Positions 30,187 to 38,387 of a DNA stretch of 38,739 nucleotides are shown here, one piece after another. Made by a program: the position numbers and the translations under genes. The stretch's first letter is position 1, and each line of letters starts with the position of its first letter. The stretch lies in IMG/VR virus record IMGVR_UViG_3300025138_000108, positions 1 through 38,739 of that record. The stretch is one strand, 5' to 3'. Below the pieces are notes generated by a model. That model was not told the DNA's origin. It saw only the letters and a program-made list of their open reading frames with translations, and ran no database searches. The DNA comes from a virus.

Positions 30187-30214
30187 TTGACATAGGATAT
30201 TATGGAATTATAAT
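30187..30214 (+). promoter_or_regulatory. Near-perfect sigma70-type promoter for the replication operon
   Basis: TTGACA (30187-30192) and TATAAT (30209-30214) are both exact consensus hexamers, separated by 16 bases. They lie in the 73-base gap before the gene at 30258, giving a leader of roughly 35-37 bases that ends in GGTAAAAAGGTAAAAAT. It is the best promoter in the window. It implies that host RNA polymerase transcribes the replication genes. Confidence 0.85.
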
Positions 30215-30257
30215 ACAAAAATTAATAACTACTAGAAAGGTAAAAAGGTAAAAATAT

Positions 30258-30812
30258 ATGAGTATAAACTTTGAAGAAGACAAAATAGATTCGTTGGCAA
30301 ACGCAAAGACCAATGATATCAAACAACTGTCACAACAAGTCCTTAAGTTAAGAGACTTAGAAGACAAGTTAGCTTTGAAAGAAAAAGAATTAAAAGAATT
30401 AAAAGGTGATATGGATGTGTTATCAGGAGAAGTTATTCCTACAATGATGACAGAAATGAACATATCAAAATTTAGTTTAGCAGACGGTGCAGGAGTAGAA
30501 TGCAAACCCGTCTATGGTGCTTCAATTTCTATCGCAAAGAAAGAAGAAGCATTTAACTGGCTTCGTAACAACGGCTTGGGTGATCTTATTAAAAATGAGG
30601 TTACTGTTTCCTTTGGTCGTAACGAGGATAACAAGGCAGCAGAATATGCTGGCCTTGCACAAGGTCAAGGATATCAACCAGTCCAGAAGTTAAAGGTTGA
30701 GCCCATGACACTTAAAGCGTTAGTTCGTGAGCGTCTCGAATCTGGAAAAGAGATGCCCACGGAACTATTTAATGTGTTCGCAGGAAGCCGAACCAAAATA
30801 ACAAGGAAATAG
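30258..30812 (+). CDS. Conserved phage coiled-coil protein of the replication region
   Basis: In this 184-residue protein, residues 20-58 form a strong coiled coil (LSQQVLKLRDLEDKLALKEKE...). After it come a domain with SGEVIPTMMTEMNISKFSLADG (56-77), EAFNWLRNNGLGDLIKNEVTVSFGRNED and a C-terminal MTLKALVRERLESGKEMPTELF. This combination is widespread in phages beside ssDNA-binding-like and primase genes (I associate it with DUF7173). The role is unknown, with a replication or recombination accessory factor fitting the context. It is the first gene after the consensus promoter, with the next gene four bases downstream. Confidence 0.7.
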   Translation: MSINFEEDKIDSLANAKTNDIKQLSQQVLKLRDLEDKLALKEKELKELKGDMDVLSGEVIPTMMTEMNISKFSLADGAGVECKPVYGASISIAKKEEAFNWLRNNGLGDLIKNEVTVSFGRNEDNKAAEYAGLAQGQGYQPVQKLKVEPMTLKALVRERLESGKEMPTELFNVFAGSRTKITRK

Positions 30813-30816
30813 AAAC

Positions 30817-31596
30817 ATGAACAAAGAACCAATAAAAAAAGAAAATACTGCTTTGTCTACGAACGTTATGTTCGAAGCAGATGCAGGCATACAAACTGGA
30901 GTGATAACTCAAGAAGATCTTGCGTTACCATTTCTTAAAATACTTGGCCAACTTTCTCCTGAAGTAAACAAGAGAGATGGTAAGTATGTTGAAGGAGCAG
31001 AACCTGGAATGATTTTTAATTCAGTAACAGGTGAACTCTTCAATGGTGAAAAAGGAGTCCCAGTGATTCCATGTTACTACAAACTCGAATACGTTGAGTG
31101 GAAAGATAGAGGAAAAGATGGATCTGGTGCTCCAGTAACTATTTATCCTTCATCTAGTGACATCATGACTAAAACTACAAGAGGTGGAGATTTTAAAGAT
31201 AGATTACCTAATGGTAATTATATTGAAAAAACCGCACAACACTTTGTAGTAGTAGGCAGTAGTTCACCAACAACTGCATTGATTGCTATGAAATCTACTC
31301 AATTAAAAATTAGTAGAAAATGGAATAGTATGATGCAGAGCATCAAAATGCAGGGAAAAAATGGTTTATTTACCCCGGTATGTTTTAGCCACATTTATCA
31401 ATTAAAAACTGTACAACAATCTAACGATAAAGGTACATGGTTTGGTTGGGAAGTGACTAAAAATGGTCCAATTGAAGATGCAGGTATGTATCAACAAGCC
31501 AAAACTTTTGCTGAAAGTATCTCTAAAGGAGATATTCAAGTGAAGCATGGTGAAGAGGATCCGGCAAAATCTACAGACGGACCCGCTCACTACTAA
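30817..31596 (+). CDS. ssDNA-binding-like protein (putative)
   Basis: This 259-residue protein has the core LPFLKILGQLSPEVNKRDGKYVEGAEPGMIFNSVTGE, then VPVIPCYYKLEYVEW, a KDRLPNGNYIEKTAQHFVVV strand set and SRKWNSMMQ. It is a common marine phage protein, often annotated as a single-stranded DNA-binding protein because of its place between replication genes and its OB-like strand pattern. The C-terminus is polar with an EEDPAKS stretch but is not the classic acidic tail of SSB. The DNA-binding assignment is therefore tentative. It ends 70 bases before the primase, the longest gap of the operon. Confidence 0.6.
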   Translation: MNKEPIKKENTALSTNVMFEADAGIQTGVITQEDLALPFLKILGQLSPEVNKRDGKYVEGAEPGMIFNSVTGELFNGEKGVPVIPCYYKLEYVEWKDRGKDGSGAPVTIYPSSSDIMTKTTRGGDFKDRLPNGNYIEKTAQHFVVVGSSSPTTALIAMKSTQLKISRKWNSMMQSIKMQGKNGLFTPVCFSHIYQLKTVQQSNDKGTWFGWEVTKNGPIEDAGMYQQAKTFAESISKGDIQVKHGEEDPAKSTDGPAHY

Positions 31597-31613
31597 AATT
31601 CCTTAAGGGGAAT

Positions 31614-31659
31614 GTTTAAACATGGGGCGGCGATGCGAGAGTGGAGCTGCCCTTTAAAC
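31614..31659 (+). ncRNA. Structured, GC-rich leader element before the primase gene
   Basis: In RNA, GUUUAAA (31614-31620) pairs with UUUAAAC (31653-31659), and inside it GGGCGGC (31625-31631) pairs with GCUGCCC (31646-31652) with one G-U pair. A four-base bulge (CAUG) and a 14-base purine-rich loop (31632-31645) complete a two-part stem of 14 pairs. It is much richer in GC than its surroundings and is preceded by a smaller hairpin (AUUCC/GGAAU, 31599-31613). No T run follows, so it is not a classical terminator. It ends seven bases before an ATG that lacks a ribosome site. A cis-regulatory RNA, processing site or replication element are candidates. Confidence 0.6.
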
Positions 31660-31666
31660 AATACAG

Positions 31667-33286
31667 ATGGAAAAAAAATACATAGAAATATTTAGTGGTC
31701 TTAAAAGAGATTATGGTTATGCAGATATAACTTCTGCATACAAAGATCCTTCTACGGGTAAATTAAAACTTAAATATGGATGGGCTGCGAAAGAACTTCA
31801 AGACTCAGATTACATAGATCATTTAAACGGTAAAAAATCTATTGGTATACAACCATGCAACGATGAAGGAGTAGCTAGGTTTGGTGCTATTGATATAGAT
31901 TCTGATGAGTATGCAAACTTTGATATTAGAAAATATTTAGAAATTATAGATAAGAAAAAAATTCCAGTTATTCCAGTTAAATCTAAAAGTGGTGGTCTTC
32001 ATATATATGTATTTTTTAATGAACCCGTAAAAGCTAGTTTTGTTAGAAATTTTTTAGATAAACTTTTATTTACATTTAGTTTAAAAGCTTCTACAGAAAT
32101 CTTTCCTAAACAAACTCAACTAGGAATAGGGTCGGATAGCAAACCAATTAATGGTAATTTTATTAATCTACCTTATTACAATCGTAATGAGAGAGTAGGT
32201 TTAAATTTAGATGGCTCCGAGTTTACTTTTGAGCAATTTATAAAAGTTGTGGAATCCAATACAAAAACTAAAGAAGAGATAGAAGAATTTGCAACTGAAT
32301 TAATGAGATTAGAATTAACAGGTGGTGCTGATGAATTTATTGATGGACCGGTTTGTTTACAAAGACTCTCTAAATCTAAACTAGATGATTATAGAGATAG
32401 GTTTATTTATAACTATATGGTCTTTGCTAAAAAGAAATACCCAGATAATTGGGAACAAAAACTTTTAGAAGGTGCTAGAACTTATATTGTTTATGACAAT
32501 ATATGGGGTGACGAAAAAGTAAAACAAAAAATTAAAGGGTACAAAAAAGATACCGCAGGTCATACTTGTTCAGAAGAACCTATTGTTAGTATGTGTGTTA
32601 AATCAGAATGTTTAAAAAGAAAATTTGGTATAGCCTCTGATAAAGTAAAAAAATTTCCAGCTCTTTCAGCGTTAATTAAAATAGATTATTCCCCAGAACC
32701 AGAATTTAGATTTACTGTTCATTACAATGACAAAGTAGAGGGAGAAAAAACTCAACAGATTATAGCCAGAGATATAAATTATATTATGGATCAAGAAAAA
32801 TTAAGAAGATTAATTGGAGCACATACCCCTATTCCACCTCCAAGAATAAAAGGTGATGATATGCAAACTGTTTTAGATGTTCTTTGGCAAGGAATGAAAA
32901 CAGAAAAAGCTCCCCCTGGTACATCACCAAGAGAAATTTTACATAAACATTTAGAAGACCATATCTATGGTGTTCCTGCGGTAAGTGATGCATCTTTTAG
33001 AAGTGGTAGTATATTAATTGACGATGGGTATGCTTATTTTGTATTTGATCCTTTTTATGATTATTTAAAAAATAAAGAATGGAAATCAAAAATAGATCGA
33101 ACAGGTCAAATGATGATAGATATTTATGATTCAAAACTTAGAGATTTAAAAAGATACCCTAAAAAAGAAACAGAAAAAAAATCCCACAATCCCGTGCGAT
33201 GCGTAAAAATATCAATGTCATATTTTCCAAGAGAGGAAAATAAAATTGAAACACTGCCAATGAAAAAAAGAGAGGATATATTATGA
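31667..33286 (+). CDS. Archaeo-eukaryotic-type (AEP) primase, TOTE-like
   Basis: This 539-residue protein would make primers for phage DNA synthesis. The AEP catalytic core is visible: GAIDIDSDE with Asp76 and Asp78, KSKSGGLHIYVFF with Ser108 and His112, and TEIFPKQTQLG (143-153) followed by INLPYYN (166-172). This matches the primase domain named after TOTE conflict systems, common in phages. Downstream, Cys230, Cys301, Cys310 and Cys315 (HTCSEEP, SMCVKSECLKRKFG) suggest a zinc or iron-sulfur site. No helicase domain is fused. The SNF2-like and UvrD-like helicases nearby could supply unwinding. The stop overlaps the next gene by four bases. Confidence 0.83.
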   Translation: MEKKYIEIFSGLKRDYGYADITSAYKDPSTGKLKLKYGWAAKELQDSDYIDHLNGKKSIGIQPCNDEGVARFGAIDIDSDEYANFDIRKYLEIIDKKKIPVIPVKSKSGGLHIYVFFNEPVKASFVRNFLDKLLFTFSLKASTEIFPKQTQLGIGSDSKPINGNFINLPYYNRNERVGLNLDGSEFTFEQFIKVVESNTKTKEEIEEFATELMRLELTGGADEFIDGPVCLQRLSKSKLDDYRDRFIYNYMVFAKKKYPDNWEQKLLEGARTYIVYDNIWGDEKVKQKIKGYKKDTAGHTCSEEPIVSMCVKSECLKRKFGIASDKVKKFPALSALIKIDYSPEPEFRFTVHYNDKVEGEKTQQIIARDINYIMDQEKLRRLIGAHTPIPPPRIKGDDMQTVLDVLWQGMKTEKAPPGTSPREILHKHLEDHIYGVPAVSDASFRSGSILIDDGYAYFVFDPFYDYLKNKEWKSKIDRTGQMMIDIYDSKLRDLKRYPKKETEKKSHNPVRCVKISMSYFPREENKIETLPMKKREDIL

Positions 33287-33990
33287 GTACTAAACCACCT
33301 AAAATCTTTGTGTCAATGCCTTGCTACGACACAATGCAAGTTGCAACCTGTTTATCTTTATTAAAATTTTTTGATAAAGCAACTGTTGCAAAAATACCAA
33401 CACAAATAAGTACCTACAAATGTCCATACGTAGGTTATGCACGAAATATTCTAACAGCTATGTTTTTAGAATCAAAATTTGACTATCAATTATTTATAGA
33501 TGCTGATGTTGAATTTGAACCTGAAGCAGCCGGAGGTTTAATTTTAGCCCAAAAAGATTTTGTGTGTGCTCCTTACAGAAAAAAAACAGCCGATACTTCT
33601 GTAAAATACTCTGTTGCATTTAAAGATTTTCAAAATATTAATATAGATAAAAAAGGATTAGTAGAAATAACAGGAGGTCCAGCGGGTTTAACTTTAATTC
33701 ATCGATCGGTCTATGAAAAATTAATGAAAAAAAATCCTCACTTAAAAATAAACAATGAGGAAGTTATAAGTGCAGGGGCCAAACAATATTTATATAATTT
33801 TTGGGAAAATACTTTTAATTCTAAAACAGGAACATGGTCTGGAGAAGATGTTAGTTTTTGTAATTTACTTAAAGATGAAGGTATTAAAATGTACGCTACT
33901 GTTAATTCAGAGATAGGACATCACGGAACCTATAACTATAAGGGAAAGATTGTAGACACATTTAAACCTAAAAATGAATCAAGTAACTAA
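33283..33990 (+). CDS. Glycosyltransferase, GT-A fold, in the replication operon
   Basis: This 235-residue protein has KIFVSMPCYDTMQVATCLSL (7-26), a GYARNILTAMF helix (51-61) and the DxD metal motif in LFIDADVEF (Asp73 and Asp75). The segment GGPAGLTLIHRSVYEKL follows, then GEDVSFCNLL and HHGTYNYKG near the end. It shares this order with the GT-A protein at 17243-18142 but is shorter. A sugar transferase placed between primase and helicase genes could act on DNA bases or nucleotides, as in phages that glucosylate hydroxymethylated bases. That is inference, and virion or surface glycosylation is equally possible. It overlaps the helicase gene by 17 bases. Confidence 0.8.
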   Translation: MSTKPPKIFVSMPCYDTMQVATCLSLLKFFDKATVAKIPTQISTYKCPYVGYARNILTAMFLESKFDYQLFIDADVEFEPEAAGGLILAQKDFVCAPYRKKTADTSVKYSVAFKDFQNINIDKKGLVEITGGPAGLTLIHRSVYEKLMKKNPHLKINNEEVISAGAKQYLYNFWENTFNSKTGTWSGEDVSFCNLLKDEGIKMYATVNSEIGHHGTYNYKGKIVDTFKPKNESSN

Positions 33991-35413
33991 AATATATGGT
34001 CCGCCAGGTACGGGTAAGACAGAAAAATTAATTAGAAGAGCTATGGCCTATATTAGAATAGGGACTCCTATTAAAAGTATAGGCTACTTTGCATTTACAA
34101 GAAAGGCAGCTAACGAAGCAAAGGATAGAATGCTTTTAAAAAACCCTCAATATAAAAAAAAAGAACTACATTATTTTCAAACCTTACATTCTTTAGCTTT
34201 TCATGGATTAGGATTAAAGGAAGAAAACGTTATGCAGGATTATCATTACAATGATTTAGGAAAAATTTTAAGTATAAGAGTTAATGCAAAAAGAGATTCT
34301 GATTCATCTCCGTATTTAAGTTGTGATAATGAATATTTTCAAGTTATTTTAAAAGCCAAAGAAAAAGGAATCTCTGCCTGGGACGAGTATTGTACAGGTG
34401 AACATTCTTCAAATGTAAAACCAGACTTACTTAAACACATAGAAGTAAACTATAGAAAATATAAAAAAAATAATAATCTAATTGATTTTTCAGATATGAT
34501 TAAAAAGTTTACAGCACAGCCAGAGTTGTGTCCAAAATTTACCACAGTTTTTATTGATGAAGCACAGGATCTTTCTCCTATTCAATGGGAACTTTACGAC
34601 ATGCTGAAGCGTAACTCGGAAAATGTTTACTTAGCTGGAGACGATGATCAAGCAATTTATGGATGGGCCGGTGCTGATGTAGATAGATTTATAAAAGAAC
34701 CAGCAAAAGAAAAAGTATTGTCAAAATCTAGACGAATACCCAGGGCAGTACAAGAAATTTCAGAAGTTATTACCGAAAGAATACAAGGACTTAGAGCAGT
34801 TAAAAATTATAGATCAAGAAATGAAGAAGGTTTATGTAGCAAAATCAATAGTTTAGATAATATAGATTTACATAAAGGTCAGTGGTTGATTCTTACTAGA
34901 ACTCTTTCTAGAGCTCAAGAGATTTGTAATTTATTAAAAGTTAAGGGATTATATTATGAAAATAAAAACAGAAAAAGCTACAACACTAAATTGTACAAGT
35001 CAATCATAAATCACACTAAGTGGTTAAATGGAGAAAACATTTCTGAACCAGACATCGAAGATATTAAAGAGTACATGGGAAACAGAGAACTTAAAAAAGA
35101 TTTAAAATGGTATGAGTGTTTTGATTTTGCCCCAGCAGATGAAAAAATATATATTAGATTATTGTTATCTAATCATGAAAAATTAAGTGATGAAGCTAGA
35201 GTCAAAGTATCTACTATTCATGCAGCTAAGGGTGGGGAGTGTGAGAATGTAATTTTAGTATTGGATAATGCTAAAAAAATAAGAGAAGCTACTTCTAACA
35301 GTGTAATAAAACGTGACGAAGAGCACAGAGTATGGTATGTAGGTTGCACGAGAGCAAAAAGAAATTTATATTTAATGAGAGCAAAAATAGAAAGGAAAGG
35401 CTATCAGTTATGA
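33974..35413 (+). CDS. UvrD/Rep-like superfamily 1 helicase
   Basis: This 479-residue ATP-driven DNA helicase has Walker A GPPGTGKT (9-16), a YFAFTRKAANEAKDR motif Ia (38-52), LHYFQTLHSLAF and motif II FIDEAQDLSP (193-202). Motif III/IIIa is LAGDDDQAIYGWAGAD (220-235). Late motifs are VSTIHAAKGGECENVILV and VWYVGCTRAKRNLYL. All core motifs are intact. It is shorter than cellular UvrD (about 720 residues) because the 1B and 2B insertions are reduced. It probably serves replication fork progression or recombination together with the polymerase. It starts inside the end of the glycosyltransferase gene and its stop overlaps the DUF3310 gene. Confidence 0.88.
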   Translation: MNQVTKIYGPPGTGKTEKLIRRAMAYIRIGTPIKSIGYFAFTRKAANEAKDRMLLKNPQYKKKELHYFQTLHSLAFHGLGLKEENVMQDYHYNDLGKILSIRVNAKRDSDSSPYLSCDNEYFQVILKAKEKGISAWDEYCTGEHSSNVKPDLLKHIEVNYRKYKKNNNLIDFSDMIKKFTAQPELCPKFTTVFIDEAQDLSPIQWELYDMLKRNSENVYLAGDDDQAIYGWAGADVDRFIKEPAKEKVLSKSRRIPRAVQEISEVITERIQGLRAVKNYRSRNEEGLCSKINSLDNIDLHKGQWLILTRTLSRAQEICNLLKVKGLYYENKNRKSYNTKLYKSIINHTKWLNGENISEPDIEDIKEYMGNRELKKDLKWYECFDFAPADEKIYIRLLLSNHEKLSDEARVKVSTIHAAKGGECENVILVLDNAKKIREATSNSVIKRDEEHRVWYVGCTRAKRNLYLMRAKIERKGYQL

Positions 35414-35658
35414 CCAACAAAGATATATTTAGTGATTCATTTCCACAAGATAGACAAATTGGTGGATCACATTATAAAAAATTTCCTATCCAACCTTATG
35501 AGTTTATTTCAAAAAACAATCTTTCATTTTTTCAAGGTTGTGTTGTGAAGTATGTCTGTAGGTATTTGTTTAAAGGAACTGCAATTCAGGATCTAGATAA
35601 GATAATTCATTACTGTGAATTAGAAAAATTAAAATTAAATGATAAGAAAAAGAAATGA
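35410..35658 (+). CDS. DUF3310 family small protein
   Basis: The start is taken as the ATG at 35410 (overlapping the helicase TGA), giving 82 residues. The open frame extends 26 codons further upstream but only inside the helicase gene. The core QIGGSHYKKFPIQPYEFISKN, then CVVKYVCRY and DLDKIIHYCELE is the DUF3310 pattern, often labelled a nucleotide kinase in phage genomes without firm evidence. The HY..PIQP and KY..R motifs are all present. It lies between helicase and polymerase genes, consistent with nucleotide metabolism or replication. I treat the kinase label as unproven. Confidence 0.8.
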   Translation: MTNKDIFSDSFPQDRQIGGSHYKKFPIQPYEFISKNNLSFFQGCVVKYVCRYLFKGTAIQDLDKIIHYCELEKLKLNDKKKK

Positions 35659-35822
35659 ATATGTTTTTAAAATTACGATTAAAGTTAGATGCTGCAGTTT
35701 TAAGGGCGGACAAACTTTACAAAGAGAATCAAGTAATGAAAAGGAGATTAATTAAATATGAAAAAAGAAGTATGCTTTATTACTACAACAAGAAAGGTTT
35801 AAATGAAAGTACCTCTATTTGA
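35655..35822 (+). CDS. Small basic protein before the DNA polymerase gene
   Basis: The frame from ATG 35655 (overlapping the previous TGA) to TGA at 35820-35822 gives 55 residues, overlapping the polymerase start by 20 bases. The peptide is Lys/Arg/Leu-rich (LKLRLKLDAAVLRADKLYKENQVMKRRLIKYEKRS) and reads as one long basic helix with heptad character. No family is recognised. It fills the only gap between two tightly linked genes and has plausible starts, so it is probably real but unproven. Confidence 0.5.
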   Translation: MNMFLKLRLKLDAAVLRADKLYKENQVMKRRLIKYEKRSMLYYYNKKGLNESTSI

Positions 35823-37659
35823 AGCTCAAACAGAATGGATTGAACCAGAAGAGTATCCTGATTTAAGACAGTATGATGAAATTGCAATTGACTTAGAAAC
35901 AAGAGATCCAGATTTAAAATCTAAAGGTAGTGGTGCTATTGTAGGTAATGGAGAAGTTGTAGGTATTGCAGTAGCTGTACCTGGTAGAAAATTTTATTTT
36001 CCTATTGCTCACGGATCAGGGCCAAACATGGATAAAAAACGTACCCTAGAATGGTTTAAAGATATTCTTTTAAGCAACGCGGTTAAAATATTTCATAACG
36101 CTATGTATGATGTATCCTGGATTAGATCCATGGGATTAAAAATAAATGGAACTATAGTAGACACTATGATTGCTGCATCTTTAATTGATGAGAATAGATT
36201 TAGGTTTGATTTAAACTCTTTAGGTTGGGATTATTTAGGTCATGGTAAAAACGAATCTGCCTTAAATGAAGAAGCAAAGTCTAGAGGTTTAGATCCAAAA
36301 GCTGATATGTGGCAACTTCCTGCTATGCATGTAGGAACTTATGCAGAAAAAGATGCAGAGTTAACTTTAGAACTTTGGCAGATATTTAAAAAAGAAATTA
36401 TACAACAAGATATAGAATCGGTTTTTAATCTTGAGACGGATTTATTTCCTTGTTTGGTAGATATGAGATTCCTAGGCGTAAGAGTAGATACTCAAAAAGC
36501 TCATACACTAAAGAAATCATTAGTATTGAAAGAAGAAAAATTACTCCACAACATAAAAAAAGAAACAGGAATAGAAGTTCAACTAATGGCAGCCCGAAGC
36601 GTTGCCAAAGTTTTTGATAAACTAAATTTACCTTATGAAAGAACTGCAAAATCAAACGCTCCATCTTTTACTAAAAATTTTATTTCTAATCATGAGCATC
36701 CTATTGTAAGAATGATTGCTGAAGCTAGGGAGACTAATAAGGCACATACTACGTTTATAGATACCATAATCAAACATGAACATAAAGGCAGAATCCATGC
36801 AGACATAAATCAAATAAGGTCAGATCAAGGCGGAACTGTGACTGGAAGATTCAGTTATTCTAATCCAAATTTACAACAACTTCCTGCTAGAAATAAGGAA
36901 CTTGGACCTATGATTAGGTCTATTTTCATACCCGAGGAAGGCCATAGATGGGGTTGTTTTGACTATTCTCAACAAGAGCCTAGGCTAGTAGTCCATTACG
37001 CATATTTACATAAATTTCCCTCGGTTAACGATGTTATAGATAATTATGAAAATGATACTTCTACAGATTTTCACCAGGTTGTTGCAGACATGGCTAAGAT
37101 TCCTCGTACACAAGCTAAGACAATTAATCTTGGTTTATTTTATGGAATGGGTAAAGCAAAACTACAGGCCGAACTTGGCGTATCTAAAGAAAAGGCTACA
37201 GAACTATTTGAACAGTATCATGCTAAAGTACCTTTTGTTAAACAGCTTATGAATTCTGCTTCTAACAGAGGACAGGAACGTGGACAGATTAGAACTTTAC
37301 TTGGAAGATTATGTAGGTTTCATTTATGGGAACCAAATCAATTCGGTATGCATAAAGCATTACCCCATGAAGATGCACTGCAGGAACACGGACCAGGGAT
37401 TAGAAGAGCCTTTACATACAAAGCTTTAAATAAATTAATACAAGGATCAGCTGCAGATATGACAAAAAAGGCAATGTTAGATCTTTACAAAGAAGGTATA
37501 GTGGCTCACATACAAATTCATGACGAACTATGTGTAAGTGTTAAAGATGAAAAACATGCTAAAAAAATAGTTGAGATTATGGAAAATGCTGTTACTTTGG
37601 AAGTCCCTAACAAAGTAGATTATGAATCAGGTAATAACTGGGGAGAAATAAATGGTTGA
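35803..37659 (+). CDS. polA: DNA polymerase, family A (T7/Pol I-like) with 3'-5' exonuclease
   Basis: This 618-residue replicative polymerase has a proofreading exonuclease domain with Asp30-x-Glu32 (IAIDLETRD), IFHNAMYDVSWI (97-107) and YAEKDAELT (180-188). The polymerase domain has GGTVTGRFSYSNPNLQQLP (343-361), motif A FDYSQQEPRL (386-395), motif B RTQAKTINLGLFYGMG (435-450) and motif C IQIHDELCVS (570-579). All catalytic acids are present (Asp387, Asp574 and Glu575). Leu443 occupies the place of E. coli Pol I Phe762. Length is close to phage polymerases lacking a 5'-3' exonuclease. The start has an AAAGG site, and the previous small gene overlaps it. Confidence 0.95.
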   Translation: MKVPLFEAQTEWIEPEEYPDLRQYDEIAIDLETRDPDLKSKGSGAIVGNGEVVGIAVAVPGRKFYFPIAHGSGPNMDKKRTLEWFKDILLSNAVKIFHNAMYDVSWIRSMGLKINGTIVDTMIAASLIDENRFRFDLNSLGWDYLGHGKNESALNEEAKSRGLDPKADMWQLPAMHVGTYAEKDAELTLELWQIFKKEIIQQDIESVFNLETDLFPCLVDMRFLGVRVDTQKAHTLKKSLVLKEEKLLHNIKKETGIEVQLMAARSVAKVFDKLNLPYERTAKSNAPSFTKNFISNHEHPIVRMIAEARETNKAHTTFIDTIIKHEHKGRIHADINQIRSDQGGTVTGRFSYSNPNLQQLPARNKELGPMIRSIFIPEEGHRWGCFDYSQQEPRLVVHYAYLHKFPSVNDVIDNYENDTSTDFHQVVADMAKIPRTQAKTINLGLFYGMGKAKLQAELGVSKEKATELFEQYHAKVPFVKQLMNSASNRGQERGQIRTLLGRLCRFHLWEPNQFGMHKALPHEDALQEHGPGIRRAFTYKALNKLIQGSAADMTKKAMLDLYKEGIVAHIQIHDELCVSVKDEKHAKKIVEIMENAVTLEVPNKVDYESGNNWGEING

Positions 37660-37661
37660 TT

Positions 37662-38312
37662 ATGGCTTACTTAAATGCAAACATACCCCCGCTTTACGCA
37701 CAAATAAGAAAGGAATTTTTATATGACAATAAAAAACATCATGGAGAAGTTGAAGATTGTATCATCTTTGGTATCACATCTATGGGAGGCCGTGCGATTT
37801 TATGGCATGCTCTTATGGAGAACGGTGCGATCTTTTATCGTTTGCCAATTTCGGCTTTTATTCAACGTGGTTTTCAACCGGAGTCTGTTCCCACTCGTAG
37901 ACTTGATGAACTGGAACTTTGGAATTCTTTTAGTTATCATCCTGCTGTTACTTCTTGGGCTATTTTAAGCGCCGCATCAGGTAAGTACATAGGTAAAGAT
38001 AAAAAATGGCATCACGGTGCTTATCTTTTTACTATTGACTGGGCTCACCCAGATGCTAATATCCTCGATACCGATCATTCGGAAATCCCGCACGAACATA
38101 AGTGCGCACATATAATTGCCCTAGATGATGGCAACTATGCGGCTCAGCCAAACAACAGATGTATATGGGACCTACCTTCTTTTACAGTTAAGGACAATAT
38201 TCCTGACTGGAAGGTACAAACAAGTGAATGGAATGTAGAAGATACAGGTCAATGGAAAACAGAAGACACTGATAATTTCTTTTACGAAATTGAGGAGAAA
38301 AAAAATGATTAA
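37662..38312 (+). CDS. Conserved marine phage protein of unknown function
   Basis: I place the start at ATG 37662, three bases after the polymerase stop, because homologues as I recall them begin MAYLNANIP. A TTG two codons upstream (37656) is closer to the GGGAG site and remains possible. The protein is 216 residues. It has YAQIRKEFLYD, HGEVEDCIIFGITSMGGRAILWHALMENGA (about 29-58) and RDEL-like ELELWNSFSYHP. A His/Trp-rich stretch (KKWHHGAYLFTIDWAH) follows, then an acidic C-terminus with repeated Trp. It is frequent beside DNA polymerase genes in marine phages. Many His and Asp residues hint at metal binding, but no known catalytic motif is recognised. Confidence 0.68.
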   Translation: MAYLNANIPPLYAQIRKEFLYDNKKHHGEVEDCIIFGITSMGGRAILWHALMENGAIFYRLPISAFIQRGFQPESVPTRRLDELELWNSFSYHPAVTSWAILSAASGKYIGKDKKWHHGAYLFTIDWAHPDANILDTDHSEIPHEHKCAHIIALDDGNYAAQPNNRCIWDLPSFTVKDNIPDWKVQTSEWNVEDTGQWKTEDTDNFFYEIEEKKND

Positions 38313-38385
38313 AAAAATATGGAAAACTATTTGTAAACCTTTTAAAAAATATTGGGATTGGTTAAGGAGTGGTTTAGATAAATAA
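38305..38385 (+). CDS. Tiny cationic amphipathic peptide gene, 26 residues
   Basis: ATG at 38305 is preceded at seven bases by a strong GAGGAG ribosome site inside the end of the previous gene, and the frame ends with TAA at 38383-38385. The product (MIKKIWKTICKPFKKYWDWL plus six residues) has eight Lys/Arg and four Trp/Tyr residues and would form a cationic, aromatic helix of the membrane-active type. It overlaps the previous gene by eight bases and is followed by a membrane protein gene two bases later. A lysis-related role is possible. The strong ribosome site is the main evidence. Confidence 0.5.
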   Translation: MIKKIWKTICKPFKKYWDWLRSGLDK

Positions 38386-38387
38386 AA

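Noticed and set aside
31614-31659. Rho-independent terminator interpretation of the hairpin
   Set aside because: The stem is strong but no T run follows it, and the next gene starts seven bases later in the same operon.
35332-35409. Upstream extension of the DUF3310 gene
   Set aside because: The extra 26 codons lie inside the helicase gene and encode Lys-rich sequence outside the conserved core. The ATG at 35410 overlapping the helicase stop is the better start.
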